Shown here: positions 15,949-23,808 of the stretch, piece after piece
How positions within the stretch are numbered: position 1 is the stretch's first letter
Layout of the letters: every line of letters starts with the position of its first letter
Origin: an uncultured Lachnospiraceae bacterium
GTDB taxonomy: Bacteria; Bacillota; Clostridia; Lachnospirales; Lachnospiraceae
Reading direction: 5' to 3'
NCBI GenBank assembly: GCA_902781455.1
Contig: CACZJF010000016.1
Location: forward strand, 1-41,829
DNA: 41,829 nt
Translations under genes and position numbers: made by a program
The notes under the pieces: model-generated
Databases searched by the model: none
Seen by the model: only the letters and a program-made list of their open reading frames with translations
Told to the model about the DNA's origin: nothing

Positions 15949-17229
15949 TCATACCCCCTCCCTTGCTTCAATATGGTTCAGGAGTGTACACAGCCGGTCG
16001 AGTTCATCCGAGGAATAATACTCGATTTCAATCTTTCCCTTCTGCGCGCTTTTCGGGGAAATGATAACCTTTGTCCCCAGTGCTGACTTCATCTGCTCCG
16101 CCAGATTCGCGTAGATCGCCTGCAGCGCGTCGCTGACCGGCTTCTTCACAGAGACAGCCGGTGCTTCATTCATCTTCCGGACCAGTTTTTCCACATCACG
16201 CACAGTCAGCTTCTCATCAAATACCTTCTGTGCCGTCAGGTACTGCTGTTCCGGATCTGTGATCGCGAGCAATGCACGCGCATGTCCGGTTGACAGCATC
16301 TGCGCGACAATCATGTCCTGCACCCTTTGATCCAGATTCAGAAGCCGGACGGAATTCGCGATCGCGGCCCGGCTCTTCGATACCCGCAGCGCGACTTCAT
16401 CCTGCTTCAGGCTGAATTCCTCCATCAGTCTTCTGTACGCGCCTGCTTCCTCGATGGGATTCAGATCCTCTCTCTGAATGTTTTCGATCAAAGAGATCTC
16501 CATCACTTCTCTGGGTGTATACTCGCGGATGATGACCGGAACTTCCTTCAGGGACGCAATTCTTGCGGCTCTCCAGCGCCGCTCGCCGGCTATGATTTCA
16601 TAGTACCCGTCCCTTTCCTGTACAATCAGAGGTTGTATAATTCCATACTGTCTGATTGATTCTGCAAGTTCCTGAAGTGCATCCTCGTCAAAATTCCTTC
16701 TCGGCTGCTCTCTGTTAGGCTCCACCATCGAAATGGGGACCATGACCGGCTCGCCGGAAGAATGCGCACGAACCGCCGTCTCTGCTGTCTGTGATTCTTT
16801 GGCGGCTGCTTTCGATTCTTTCGAGTTTTTCGCATCAGCGGAAAGCTTCTTTGTCCCGGCGGATCCTTTTGATCCTGCGGATCCCTTCTTCCCTGCAGTA
16901 TCCTTCACCGCACTCTTTGATGCAGCCGCGCTTTTCGATGCAGATGCACCTTTTGAAGCAGCTGTGCTTTTCGATGCAGAGGCACGCTTCGATGCGCCTG
17001 TACTTTTTGCCTTGCCTTCAGATTTTATCGTTTCGCTGTCTTCTCCTGCCTTACCGGATCTGCCGGTACTGCTCTTTGATGCCTTCTTTCCGCTGGCTGC
17101 CTTTTTACTGCGAGAATTCTTTTTTTCTTCAGCCGACACTTCTTTCGAAGAATCGGTCTCTTTCCCTCCCGGCGCTGCTGAGATCAGAAGATCCAACCCC
17201 CTCTGTCCCAATCCAGTTCTTTTTGGCAT
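15949..17229 (-). CDS. parB: chromosome-partitioning protein ParB (Spo0J) with a long basic linker
   Basis: A CTP-dependent DNA clamp that loads at parS. Of 426 residues, 1-17 (MPKRTGLGQRGLDLLIS) match the ParA-activating peptide. The CTP-binding domain starts near residue 163, with 'REQPRR', C-box 'GERRWRAA' (215-222) and 'ENIQREDLNP' (249-258). The helix-turn-helix is 'LKQDEVALRVSKSRAAIANSVRLL', and the C-terminal dimer domain ends the protein. Residues 20-160 are a low-complexity linker made almost wholly of Ser, Lys, Ala, Gly and Thr, with repeats such as 'ASASKS'. Most ParB proteins of about 290 residues have only a short linker there. The gene lies downstream of parA on the same strand, with the parS sites upstream of parA. 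Confidence 0.95.
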   Translation of the reverse strand: MPKRTGLGQRGLDLLISAAPGGKETDSSKEVSAEEKKNSRSKKAASGKKASKSSTGRSGKAGEDSETIKSEGKAKSTGASKRASASKSTAASKGASASKSAAASKSAVKDTAGKKGSAGSKGSAGTKKLSADAKNSKESKAAAKESQTAETAVRAHSSGEPVMVPISMVEPNREQPRRNFDEDALQELAESIRQYGIIQPLIVQERDGYYEIIAGERRWRAARIASLKEVPVIIREYTPREVMEISLIENIQREDLNPIEEAGAYRRLMEEFSLKQDEVALRVSKSRAAIANSVRLLNLDQRVQDMIVAQMLSTGHARALLAITDPEQQYLTAQKVFDEKLTVRDVEKLVRKMNEAPAVSVKKPVSDALQAIYANLAEQMKSALGTKVIISPKSAQKGKIEIEYYSSDELDRLCTLLNHIEAREGV

Positions 17230-17330
17230 AACATGCTCCTCTTAATGTCCTGCTTCCGTCCTGTTCCACTTTCCCGTATTATGATGATTCAACATTCCAA
17301 ATCATTCTATCCTGATATCCTGTTGTTCCA

Positions 17331-18107
17331 TTACTTTTTCTTTTTATAGTGATACTTGATTACTTTTTTCGAAAGCGCATCATATGCTCTGGCACCCGAT
17401 GATTTTGGATCGTATTCCGTGATCGGCATTCCATAACTGGGCGCTTCCGCAAGACGTACATTTCTCGGAATGATTGCTTTGTAGATCTTTTTGTCTGTGT
17501 TCTGCTCCACGTTTTCAACAACCTGGTTTGCCAGGTTGGTCCTGCTGTCATACATGGTAAACACGATTCCTTCAATCAGAAGATCCGGATTCAGCCGCTC
17601 TGAGATCAGTTTTACCGTCTGCATCAGCTGGGCAAGGCCCTCCAGCGCATAATACTCACACTGCAGCGGAACAAGGACTGTATCCCCTGCGCACATCGCA
17701 TTCAGTGTCAATATATTTAAGGAAGGCGGACAATCAATTATGATGAATTCATAATTCTCACGAATCCGGGCCAGCTCATCCTTCAGGATCGTATTCCGGT
17801 TCTCCTGATCAGAAAGCTGAATCTCACAGGCAGCAAGATTGACATCTGACGGAACAACAGACAGTCTGGGCCTGACATTTGCTATAACGGCCTCTTCTAT
17901 CTTTGCTTCGCCAAGCATGACATCATAGATGTTCTTTGAATTCTCTTCTACCCGGAGATCAAAACCGCTGGACGCATTCCCCTGCGGATCCATATCCACC
18001 AGGAGGGTTCGTCTTCTTCGTGCCGCCAGACTTGCGGCCAGGTTGATGGCTGTCGTTGTCTTACCAACGCCGCCTTTCTGATTCGCTATAACGATAGTTC
18101 GGTTCAT
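17331..18107 (-). CDS. parA: chromosome-partitioning ATPase ParA (Soj)
   Basis: A 258-residue ParA ATPase that binds DNA as an ATP dimer and, with ParB, moves origins apart and influences DnaA. The deviant Walker A is 'KGGVGKTTTAINLA' at residue 11. 'LLVDMDPQGNAS' is Walker A', 'FIIIDCPPSL' is Walker B, and the C-terminal 'PRNVRLAEAPSYG' is the usual ParA ending. Length is that of the short chromosomal Soj type without an N-terminal HTH. parB follows about 100 bases downstream, and three parS sites begin about 70 bases upstream. The tail YHYKKKK is basic. Confidence 0.97.
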   Translation of the reverse strand: MNRTIVIANQKGGVGKTTTAINLAASLAARRRRTLLVDMDPQGNASSGFDLRVEENSKNIYDVMLGEAKIEEAVIANVRPRLSVVPSDVNLAACEIQLSDQENRNTILKDELARIRENYEFIIIDCPPSLNILTLNAMCAGDTVLVPLQCEYYALEGLAQLMQTVKLISERLNPDLLIEGIVFTMYDSRTNLANQVVENVEQNTDKKIYKAIIPRNVRLAEAPSYGMPITEYDPKSSGARAYDALSKKVIKYHYKKKK

Positions 18108-18179
18108 TATTTACACATCCCCCTTTTACGTACAATAATATATCACAGCCTGCTCTTTCAGAAAAGGGTTTTTCTTCAA

Positions 18180-18195
18180 TGTTTCACGTGAAACA
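18180..18195. promoter_or_regulatory. parS site 1
   Basis: A perfect TGTTTCACGTGAAACA palindrome, the ParB loading site. It is the one closest to parA. Confidence 0.97.
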
Positions 18196-18217
18196 TTCCA
18201 TTTTTCTGCGCACTTCC

Positions 18218-18233
18218 TGTTTCACGTGAAACA
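18218..18233. promoter_or_regulatory. parS site 2
   Basis: A second perfect TGTTTCACGTGAAACA, 38 bases from site 1, start to start. Confidence 0.97.
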
Positions 18234-18261
18234 TAATCAACCCGGCTGCTCCACAGACGAT

Positions 18262-18277
18262 TGTTTCACGTGAAACA
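18262..18277. promoter_or_regulatory. parS site 3
   Basis: A third perfect TGTTTCACGTGAAACA, 44 bases from site 2, start to start. I saw no other perfect copy in the window. Confidence 0.97.
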
Positions 18278-18337
18278 TTTCGATTCATAGGCGACAGAAT
18301 CGTTTGTTTGTCTGTGGAAAGTATCCTGTTATTCCAG

Positions 18338-18343
18338 TATAAT
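18338..18343 (+). promoter_or_regulatory. -10 element for the alpha/beta hydrolase gene
   Basis: TATAAT about 35 bases before the ATG at 18378. The matching -35 region (TGGAAA at 18315-18320) is poor, so an activator, or influence from ParB spreading, is possible. Confidence 0.45.
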
Positions 18344-18377
18344 AAGGAAGATATCAGACAAAGGGGAGGTTATGGCT

Positions 18378-19337
18378 ATGATTGATCTTAAGGAATATTC
18401 GAGAACGATTTGCAAATTGAATCTGTTTTCACTCGGCCTGATGCACGCATCAAACCGCTTTATTTCTTCCATGGCGCTTACGAGTAATATGCTCAAGCCT
18501 GGTGTTGGAAAATATTACAGATGGCAGCATGGAGATGTATTCTACCACAAAACAGGGACAGGAAGTCCGATTGTTCTTCTTCATCACCTGGATCCGGCAT
18601 TCTCTGCCTATGAATGGAATGAAATCGAAGATCTCCTGAGCACACATTACACTGTCTATTCTGTAGATCTGCCCGGATGCGGAAGATCTGTCAAGGATAA
18701 CACGACATACACCGATTACTATTATGTGCTCTTTCTTTCCTCCTTCATCAGAGATGTTGTGAAAAAGAAATGTATTGTGATGGCCAGTGGATATTCTTCC
18801 TCCTTCGCGATCATGACCTGCGCCATGAACGAATCTCTGATCGGAAAGATCATCGCGGTGAATCCGAAGAGCTTGAAGGAGCTGGCACAGACCTCCAATA
18901 AAAAAACAAAGGCGGCTTCCAGAATTCTGTCTCTCCCAATCATCGGAACCTCTGTCTACAATATTTCAGAGGGAAGAGATAACATTGATCTGGCTTTTAC
19001 GGAAAAATATCTCTATAATCCATTCCGCTCAAAAAAGAGATTTGTTTCCGCTTTCTATGAGGGCGCACACTACAACGAGAGCAACGGCAGACACCTGCTG
19101 GCTTCCATCAAGGGAAAATATATGACCGTTGATCTGAGAAAGGCCCTGACAAAAATCGGAGACCGTCTCACCATTCTCTATGGGGACAAGATGGAAAAGG
19201 AAGCTCAGATTGCTGCCGGATACCAGCATTATAATCCTTCCGTGAAAGTGATTCCGATCAGTAACACGAAGTTCCTTCCTCATATGGAAAGGCCGGATGC
19301 TTTCATAGAAGCGTGCAAGGCTTCCAGGAAACAGTGA
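18378..19337 (+). CDS. alpha/beta hydrolase fold protein
   Basis: A 319-residue soluble protein of the alpha/beta hydrolase fold. 'IVLLHHLDP' is the oxyanion strand, 'YTVYSVDLPGCGRS' follows, and the nucleophile elbow is 'ASGYSSSF' with S140. The likely acid is in 'LTILYGDKMEKEA' and the likely histidine in 'FLPHMERPDAF'. The elbow reads G-Y-S-S-S and not the canonical G-x-S-x-G, so catalysis is probable but not certain. ATG 18378 is chosen because GGAGG lies 8 bases upstream; ATG 18372 is only 2 bases from it. The gene is divergent from parA and starts 100 bases from the last parS site. Substrate unknown. Confidence 0.8.
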   Translation: MIDLKEYSRTICKLNLFSLGLMHASNRFISSMALTSNMLKPGVGKYYRWQHGDVFYHKTGTGSPIVLLHHLDPAFSAYEWNEIEDLLSTHYTVYSVDLPGCGRSVKDNTTYTDYYYVLFLSSFIRDVVKKKCIVMASGYSSSFAIMTCAMNESLIGKIIAVNPKSLKELAQTSNKKTKAASRILSLPIIGTSVYNISEGRDNIDLAFTEKYLYNPFRSKKRFVSAFYEGAHYNESNGRHLLASIKGKYMTVDLRKALTKIGDRLTILYGDKMEKEAQIAAGYQHYNPSVKVIPISNTKFLPHMERPDAFIEACKASRKQ

Positions 19338-19480
19338 GAGAGGAGCAATGACTGTCGTCTGTAGTGAGAGAAGAGCAGTAACTGTCTGCAGTGAGATCAA
19401 AACAGCAGATTAAAGCAGCTGCTGTGTTCAGTGAGCAGAGCAAGTACTGTTAAGCAGTGAGAGAAGAGAGAGCAGAAAAA
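19332..19480. repeat. degenerate AGTGAGAGA repeats between convergent genes
   Basis: Two clear 24-base copies, at 19333-19356 and 19363-19386 (period 30, four mismatches), share AGTGAGAGA, GAGCA and ACTGTC. Weaker copies follow at 19390, 19430 and 19456. It fills the space between the hydrolase stop and the end of rsmG; no gene or clear terminator is seen there. Confidence 0.6.
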
Positions 19481-19498
19481 CAGAAACAGTAATTTCAC

Positions 19499-20245
19499 TC
19501 AGGACAGGGGATCCCGCGACGGGGTCCCCGCTTTTCTTGGGTACTTCGCGGGAGTGCTCTTTTCCTTCTGAATCATCACGAAGGTTCTCACCATCTGTGT
19601 TTTTGGAAGTGGAAGAGCAGTAACGGCTGGCTTGCTTCCGCCAAGAATCCTGATTGCCTTTTCTGCCTGTTCTACCTCTGCCGCGACTTCTGCTGATTTG
19701 TAGGAGATGAAGCTTCCTCCTGTCTTTACAAAAGGAAGGCAGTATTCGCTGAGGGATGAAAGATTGGCCACCGCGCGTGATACGGTCAGGTCAAAAGATT
19801 CTCTGAAGTCTTTCTGCTTCCCCAGATCCTCCGCCCTTCCATGAACCGTCCTGATTTCGGTCAGGCCAAGCGCCGAAATCACTTCGTCCAGAAACAGTAT
19901 TCTTTTTTGAAGCGAGTCAGCTAATACAATGTTCAGGTTTGGAAAGACAATTTTCAGCGGAATGCCGGGAAATCCGGCTCCGGTTCCCAGATCCAGCACA
20001 TACAGGGATTCGGACAGATCCGTTGCTCTGCACAGAAGTAAACTGTCCAGATAATGCTTTACCTGTACCTCTTCCCATTCCGTGACGGCTGTCAGGTTCA
20101 TGACTTTGTTTTTCTCAAACAGCAGCTGATAGTATTGCACAAACTGATCCAGCTGCTTTTCAGACAGGGAGATTCCCATCTCTCTGCACCCATCGACTAA
20201 TATCGATGTATTATATGTATTGATATCCGTCGATATGTTAGTCAT
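19499..20245 (-). CDS. rsmG: 16S rRNA (guanine-N7) methyltransferase RsmG
   Basis: A 248-residue SAM-dependent enzyme that methylates N7 of G527 (E. coli numbering) in 16S rRNA. The SAM-binding loop is 'VLDLGTGAGFPGIPL', followed by 'LADSLQKRILFLDEV' and the family motifs 'FDLTVSRAVANLSSLSEY' and 'FISYKS'. Length is normal, with a short basic C-terminal tail. It follows mnmG on the same strand, the conserved order in Firmicutes, and closes the rpmH-to-rsmG group. In other bacteria loss of this enzyme gives low-level streptomycin resistance. Confidence 0.96.
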   Translation of the reverse strand: MTNISTDINTYNTSILVDGCREMGISLSEKQLDQFVQYYQLLFEKNKVMNLTAVTEWEEVQVKHYLDSLLLCRATDLSESLYVLDLGTGAGFPGIPLKIVFPNLNIVLADSLQKRILFLDEVISALGLTEIRTVHGRAEDLGKQKDFRESFDLTVSRAVANLSSLSEYCLPFVKTGGSFISYKSAEVAAEVEQAEKAIRILGGSKPAVTALPLPKTQMVRTFVMIQKEKSTPAKYPRKAGTPSRDPLS

Positions 20246-20280
20246 GATTGTCCTTTCTGCCTGTAAACTGCATGAAACGA

Positions 20281-22161
20281 TTACCTTTTCAGATAGATCA
20301 ATAAAACAGATAGATCAGCCGGGTTTACTCCCATGATGCGGGATGCCTGTCCGATGGAAGAGGGGCGGATCTCTTTCAGCTTCTGCCTGGCTTCATTCCG
20401 CAGACTCGGAACAAGATCATAGTCGATGGTCTCAGGGATCTTCATATGCTCCGTTTTTCGGAACTGTTTTACCTGCTTTGTCTGCCTCTCTATATATCCC
20501 TCATACTTGATCTCGATCTCTACTTCATCCTGCACCTCTTCACTCAGCTTCGGGCGGTCCGGATCAAGTGCGGCAAGGATACGGTAATTCAGCTCCGGCC
20601 GCCGGATCAGTTCAGCCAGTGTCGCTGAAGTGGTCAGCGGTGTGGAATTCACACTTTCCAGAAACTGCCTGACTTCCTGGCCGGCTCCGATCGTGATTGT
20701 CTTCACTCTTTTGATTTCTTCCGCGATCTGTTTCTTCTTTTTCAGAAATCTCTGATATCTTTCTTCCGATACCAGTCCTGTCTGATATCCTTTTTCCAGA
20801 AGTCTGATATCCGCATTGTCCTGACGAAGAAGAAGACGGTATTCCGCGCGTGATGTCATCATGCGGTAAGGCTCGTGGTTTTCCTTGGTGATCAGGTCGT
20901 CTACAAGTACACCGATATAACCCTCGGAACGGTCAATCTTCAGAGGCTCTTTTCCCAGGATCTTCATAGCCGCGTTGACACCCGCGTACAAACCCTGGGC
21001 TGCGGCTTCCTCATACCCTGAACTGCCGTTAAACTGTCCCGCGGAGAAGAGTCCTTCAATCGCTCTGAATTCAAAAGTATCCTTCAGCTGCAGCGCATTG
21101 ATGCAGTCATACTCAATCGCGTAAGCCATCTTCACGATGCGCGCATGTTCCAGTCCCGGAACCGTACGGTACATTCTGACCTGGACATCTTCCGGCATGC
21201 TGCTCGACATACCGTCGATGTACATCTCATCCGTCTCCCTTCCCTGCGGCTCGACAAATACCTGATGGGATGTCTTTTCACTGAAGCGGACCACTTTATC
21301 TTCGATGGAAGGGCAGTAGCGGGGTCCTGTTCCTTTGATCTGCCCGGAAAAGAGCGGAGAGCGGTCCAGGTTTTCCCGGAGGATGGTATGGGTTTCTTCA
21401 TTGGTGTGTGTGATATAAACCGGCACCTGATCAATCTGTACCTCGGCCGGATCTGTCTCGAAGGAAAATGGAATCACCGGGACATCTCCATCCTGCCGGG
21501 TCATTTTTGAATAATCGATTGTTTTGCCGTCGATCCTTGCAGGGGTTCCTGTCTTAAATCGATACATATCGATTCCATGCTGTCTCAGAGAATCCGTCAG
21601 ATGTGTGGCGGACTGTGTCGCATTTGGTCCTGTCGAAACCGATACATCTCCGTAGATACACCTGGCGTTCAGATAGGTTCCGGTACACAGAACAGCAGCC
21701 TTGCAGTGCCACACCGTACCGGATACTGTCCGTACCGCGGTAAGGGTATTCGCATCATCGGTGATGATTTCCGTTACCTCCTGCATCCGGATCTGCAGGT
21801 GTTCCTGTTTTTCCAGCGTCTGCCGCATTCTGGAGGAATAGGCAGCCTTATCTGCCTGCGCCCTGAGAGAATGTACCGCCGGTCCTTTGGAACGGTTCAG
21901 CATACGGCTCTGCAGGAAGGTGTGATCGATGCACTTTGCCATCTCTCCCCCGAGCGCGTCTATTTCCCGCACAAGATGTCCCTTTGAACTTCCTCCGATG
22001 TGTGGATTGCAGGGCATCATGGCAATGGCTTCCACGCTCATGGTAAACAGAACGGTCTCAAGGCCGAGCCGCGCGCAGGCAAGCGCTGCTTCACAGCCGG
22101 CATGGCCGGCTCCGACAACTGCAACATCTACATATTCTTCGAGAACTGCCGTACTCATCAT
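20281..22161 (-). CDS. mnmG: tRNA uridine 5-carboxymethylaminomethyl modification enzyme MnmG (GidA)
   Basis: A 626-residue FAD- and NADH-dependent protein that works with MnmE to modify the wobble uridine of several tRNAs. The FAD-binding motif 'VVGAGHAGCEAALA' is at residue 15, then 'MPCNPHIGGSSKGHLVREIDALGGEM', 'RSKGPAVHSLRAQADK', 'CTGTYL' and 'GQFNGSSGYEEAAAQGLYAGVNAA'. The C-terminal helical domain ends with 'IGQASRIMGVNPADLSVLLIYL', which binds MnmE. The start is either of two adjacent ATGs (22161 or 22158) after AAGGAAG. It follows the mnmE stop by 9 bases, so the partner genes are co-transcribed. Confidence 0.97.
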   Translation of the reverse strand: MMSTAVLEEYVDVAVVGAGHAGCEAALACARLGLETVLFTMSVEAIAMMPCNPHIGGSSKGHLVREIDALGGEMAKCIDHTFLQSRMLNRSKGPAVHSLRAQADKAAYSSRMRQTLEKQEHLQIRMQEVTEIITDDANTLTAVRTVSGTVWHCKAAVLCTGTYLNARCIYGDVSVSTGPNATQSATHLTDSLRQHGIDMYRFKTGTPARIDGKTIDYSKMTRQDGDVPVIPFSFETDPAEVQIDQVPVYITHTNEETHTILRENLDRSPLFSGQIKGTGPRYCPSIEDKVVRFSEKTSHQVFVEPQGRETDEMYIDGMSSSMPEDVQVRMYRTVPGLEHARIVKMAYAIEYDCINALQLKDTFEFRAIEGLFSAGQFNGSSGYEEAAAQGLYAGVNAAMKILGKEPLKIDRSEGYIGVLVDDLITKENHEPYRMMTSRAEYRLLLRQDNADIRLLEKGYQTGLVSEERYQRFLKKKKQIAEEIKRVKTITIGAGQEVRQFLESVNSTPLTTSATLAELIRRPELNYRILAALDPDRPKLSEEVQDEVEIEIKYEGYIERQTKQVKQFRKTEHMKIPETIDYDLVPSLRNEARQKLKEIRPSSIGQASRIMGVNPADLSVLLIYLKR

Positions 22162-22170
22162 CCAACTTCC

Positions 22171-23670
22171 TTATTTTCCCATACAGAATCTTGAGAAGAT
22201 CTCATCTGCCAGATCTTCTCCGACTTCTTCCCCGATGATCGCGCCCAGAGATTCATACGCGCTCATCAGGTCGATTGAAAAGAAATCCTCGCTCATACCG
22301 GCATCCAGACTGTCCGATACCCGGTCCAGGCTCTCCGCAGCCTGTTCCAGAAGCTGTTTATGACGGGCATTGGTAATCACCACCTCATCATTCCACGACA
22401 GTTTACCATGAAAGAACAGATCTTTCAGCATCCGGACAAATGCGTCATAGCCGGTTCCTTCTTTTGTGGAGAAGGGGATGATATGCGTCATATTTTCCGG
22501 TTCCGAATCGGTCGGCTTATCCGTAACAGATCCGGAATGGACGTCGTTAAGCTGCAGCAGTTTACGGACATCCTCCACACTGGTCTGTTCTGCCAGATCT
22601 GTTTTATTGAGCAGGATGATCGAACGGCGGCCGGAGAGGAGAGCGGCGATGCTGCTGTCATTGTCATCAAGCAAAACGGAGGAGTCGACCATCCACAGAA
22701 GAAGATCCGCTTCCTCAACAGACTGTCTGGCGCGCGCAACACCGATCTTTTCCACCGTATCATCCGTATCGCGGATTCCGGCCGTATCAGTGACAAGCAG
22801 TGTCAACCCCTGCAGGTTGATCGTCTCAGTCAGAAGGTCTCTTGTTGTCCCTGCAATTTCCGTTACGATCGCACGGTCCTGGCCAAGGAGCAGATTCAGG
22901 AAGGAACTCTTTCCGGCATTGGGTTTTCCGACGATGACCGTGCGGATTCCTTCCGCGGCCAGACGTCCGTCCTCCGCTGTCCGGATCAGCCGCTTCAGGG
23001 CTTCCTGCCAGGCTGACAGCGCCTGCCTGAATTCCGGAAGATGCGGCGTGAAATCCAGATTTTCCGGATCATCCAGGGATGCCTCTATATGCGCGATCTG
23101 ATACAGGATCTTTCCGCGCAGATCAGTGATGACCCGGTACAGGGAACCCCTGACCTGACTGACAGAATTGCGCAGAGCGAATTCATTTTTCGCCTCAATC
23201 AGATCCATAACCGCTTCCGCCCGGGACAGATCGATCCTTCCGTTCAGGTAAGCCCTTTTCGTAAACTCTCCGGGCGCTGCAGCCCGGACGCAGATGGCCT
23301 CCCCTTCCTTTTTCATTTCCCTGCGCTGTTCCGGGTATCTGTCGCAGTGGAGCACCGCGTCCAGAACCTTCTGCATGGCCAGTACGCCGCCATGACAGTT
23401 GATTTCAACCGTATCCTCCGCGGTGTAGGTCTTCGGCGCTTGCATCACACTCACCAGCACTTCATCAATCACATGACCTTCCGGATCACAGATGAATCCA
23501 TAATGGATGGTGTGCGACTTTACATCCTTCAGCCGCGTCTTTCCGCCGGGAGAGTGAAAGAGGAGATCAGCCGCGCCGATGGCGCACGGCCCGGAGATTC
23601 GTATGATTCCAATACCTGATTCGCTCACTGCAGTCGATATGGCAGCTATGGTATCCCGTGTCTGTTCCAT
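22171..23670 (-). CDS. mnmE: tRNA modification GTPase MnmE (TrmE)
   Basis: A 499-residue GTPase that partners MnmG. The N-terminal tetrahydrofolate-binding domain begins 'DTIAAISTAVSESGIGIIRISGP' and includes 'GEFTKRAYLNGRIDLSRAEAV'. The inserted G domain has G1 'GKPNAGKSS' (248-256), G2 'EIAGTTRD', G3 'DTAG' (295-298) and G4 'NKTD'. The protein ends in the invariant CxGK motif as 'FCMGK'. ATG 23670 is chosen since the family begins just before 'DTIAAI' and AGGAA lies upstream; the frame continues to 23751 without a family match. A short acidic/basic insertion near residues 112-126 is unusual but not disruptive. Confidence 0.96.
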   Translation of the reverse strand: MEQTRDTIAAISTAVSESGIGIIRISGPCAIGAADLLFHSPGGKTRLKDVKSHTIHYGFICDPEGHVIDEVLVSVMQAPKTYTAEDTVEINCHGGVLAMQKVLDAVLHCDRYPEQRREMKKEGEAICVRAAAPGEFTKRAYLNGRIDLSRAEAVMDLIEAKNEFALRNSVSQVRGSLYRVITDLRGKILYQIAHIEASLDDPENLDFTPHLPEFRQALSAWQEALKRLIRTAEDGRLAAEGIRTVIVGKPNAGKSSFLNLLLGQDRAIVTEIAGTTRDLLTETINLQGLTLLVTDTAGIRDTDDTVEKIGVARARQSVEEADLLLWMVDSSVLLDDNDSSIAALLSGRRSIILLNKTDLAEQTSVEDVRKLLQLNDVHSGSVTDKPTDSEPENMTHIIPFSTKEGTGYDAFVRMLKDLFFHGKLSWNDEVVITNARHKQLLEQAAESLDRVSDSLDAGMSEDFFSIDLMSAYESLGAIIGEEVGEDLADEIFSRFCMGK

Positions 23671-23768
23671 GTTTCCTGTTCCTCTCGTCGGACAGCATAA
23701 TCGACGGTTTTGATAAAGAAACCCGCGTCCCGTCTCTAACCGACAGGACACGGGTATTCTGACCTATT

Positions 23769-23791
23769 CAAGTCTGCCACCGGCAAACTTG
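23769..23791. repeat. 30-base hairpin repeat, copy B
   Basis: CAAGTCTGCC and GGCAAACTTG around a 3-base loop make a 10-base stem with one G-T pair, followed by CCGCG. It lies between jag and mnmE. There is no T-run in the direction of those genes, so a simple terminator is unlikely. Confidence 0.6.
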
Positions 23792-23808
23792 CCGCGTTTC
23801 TTCTTTTC

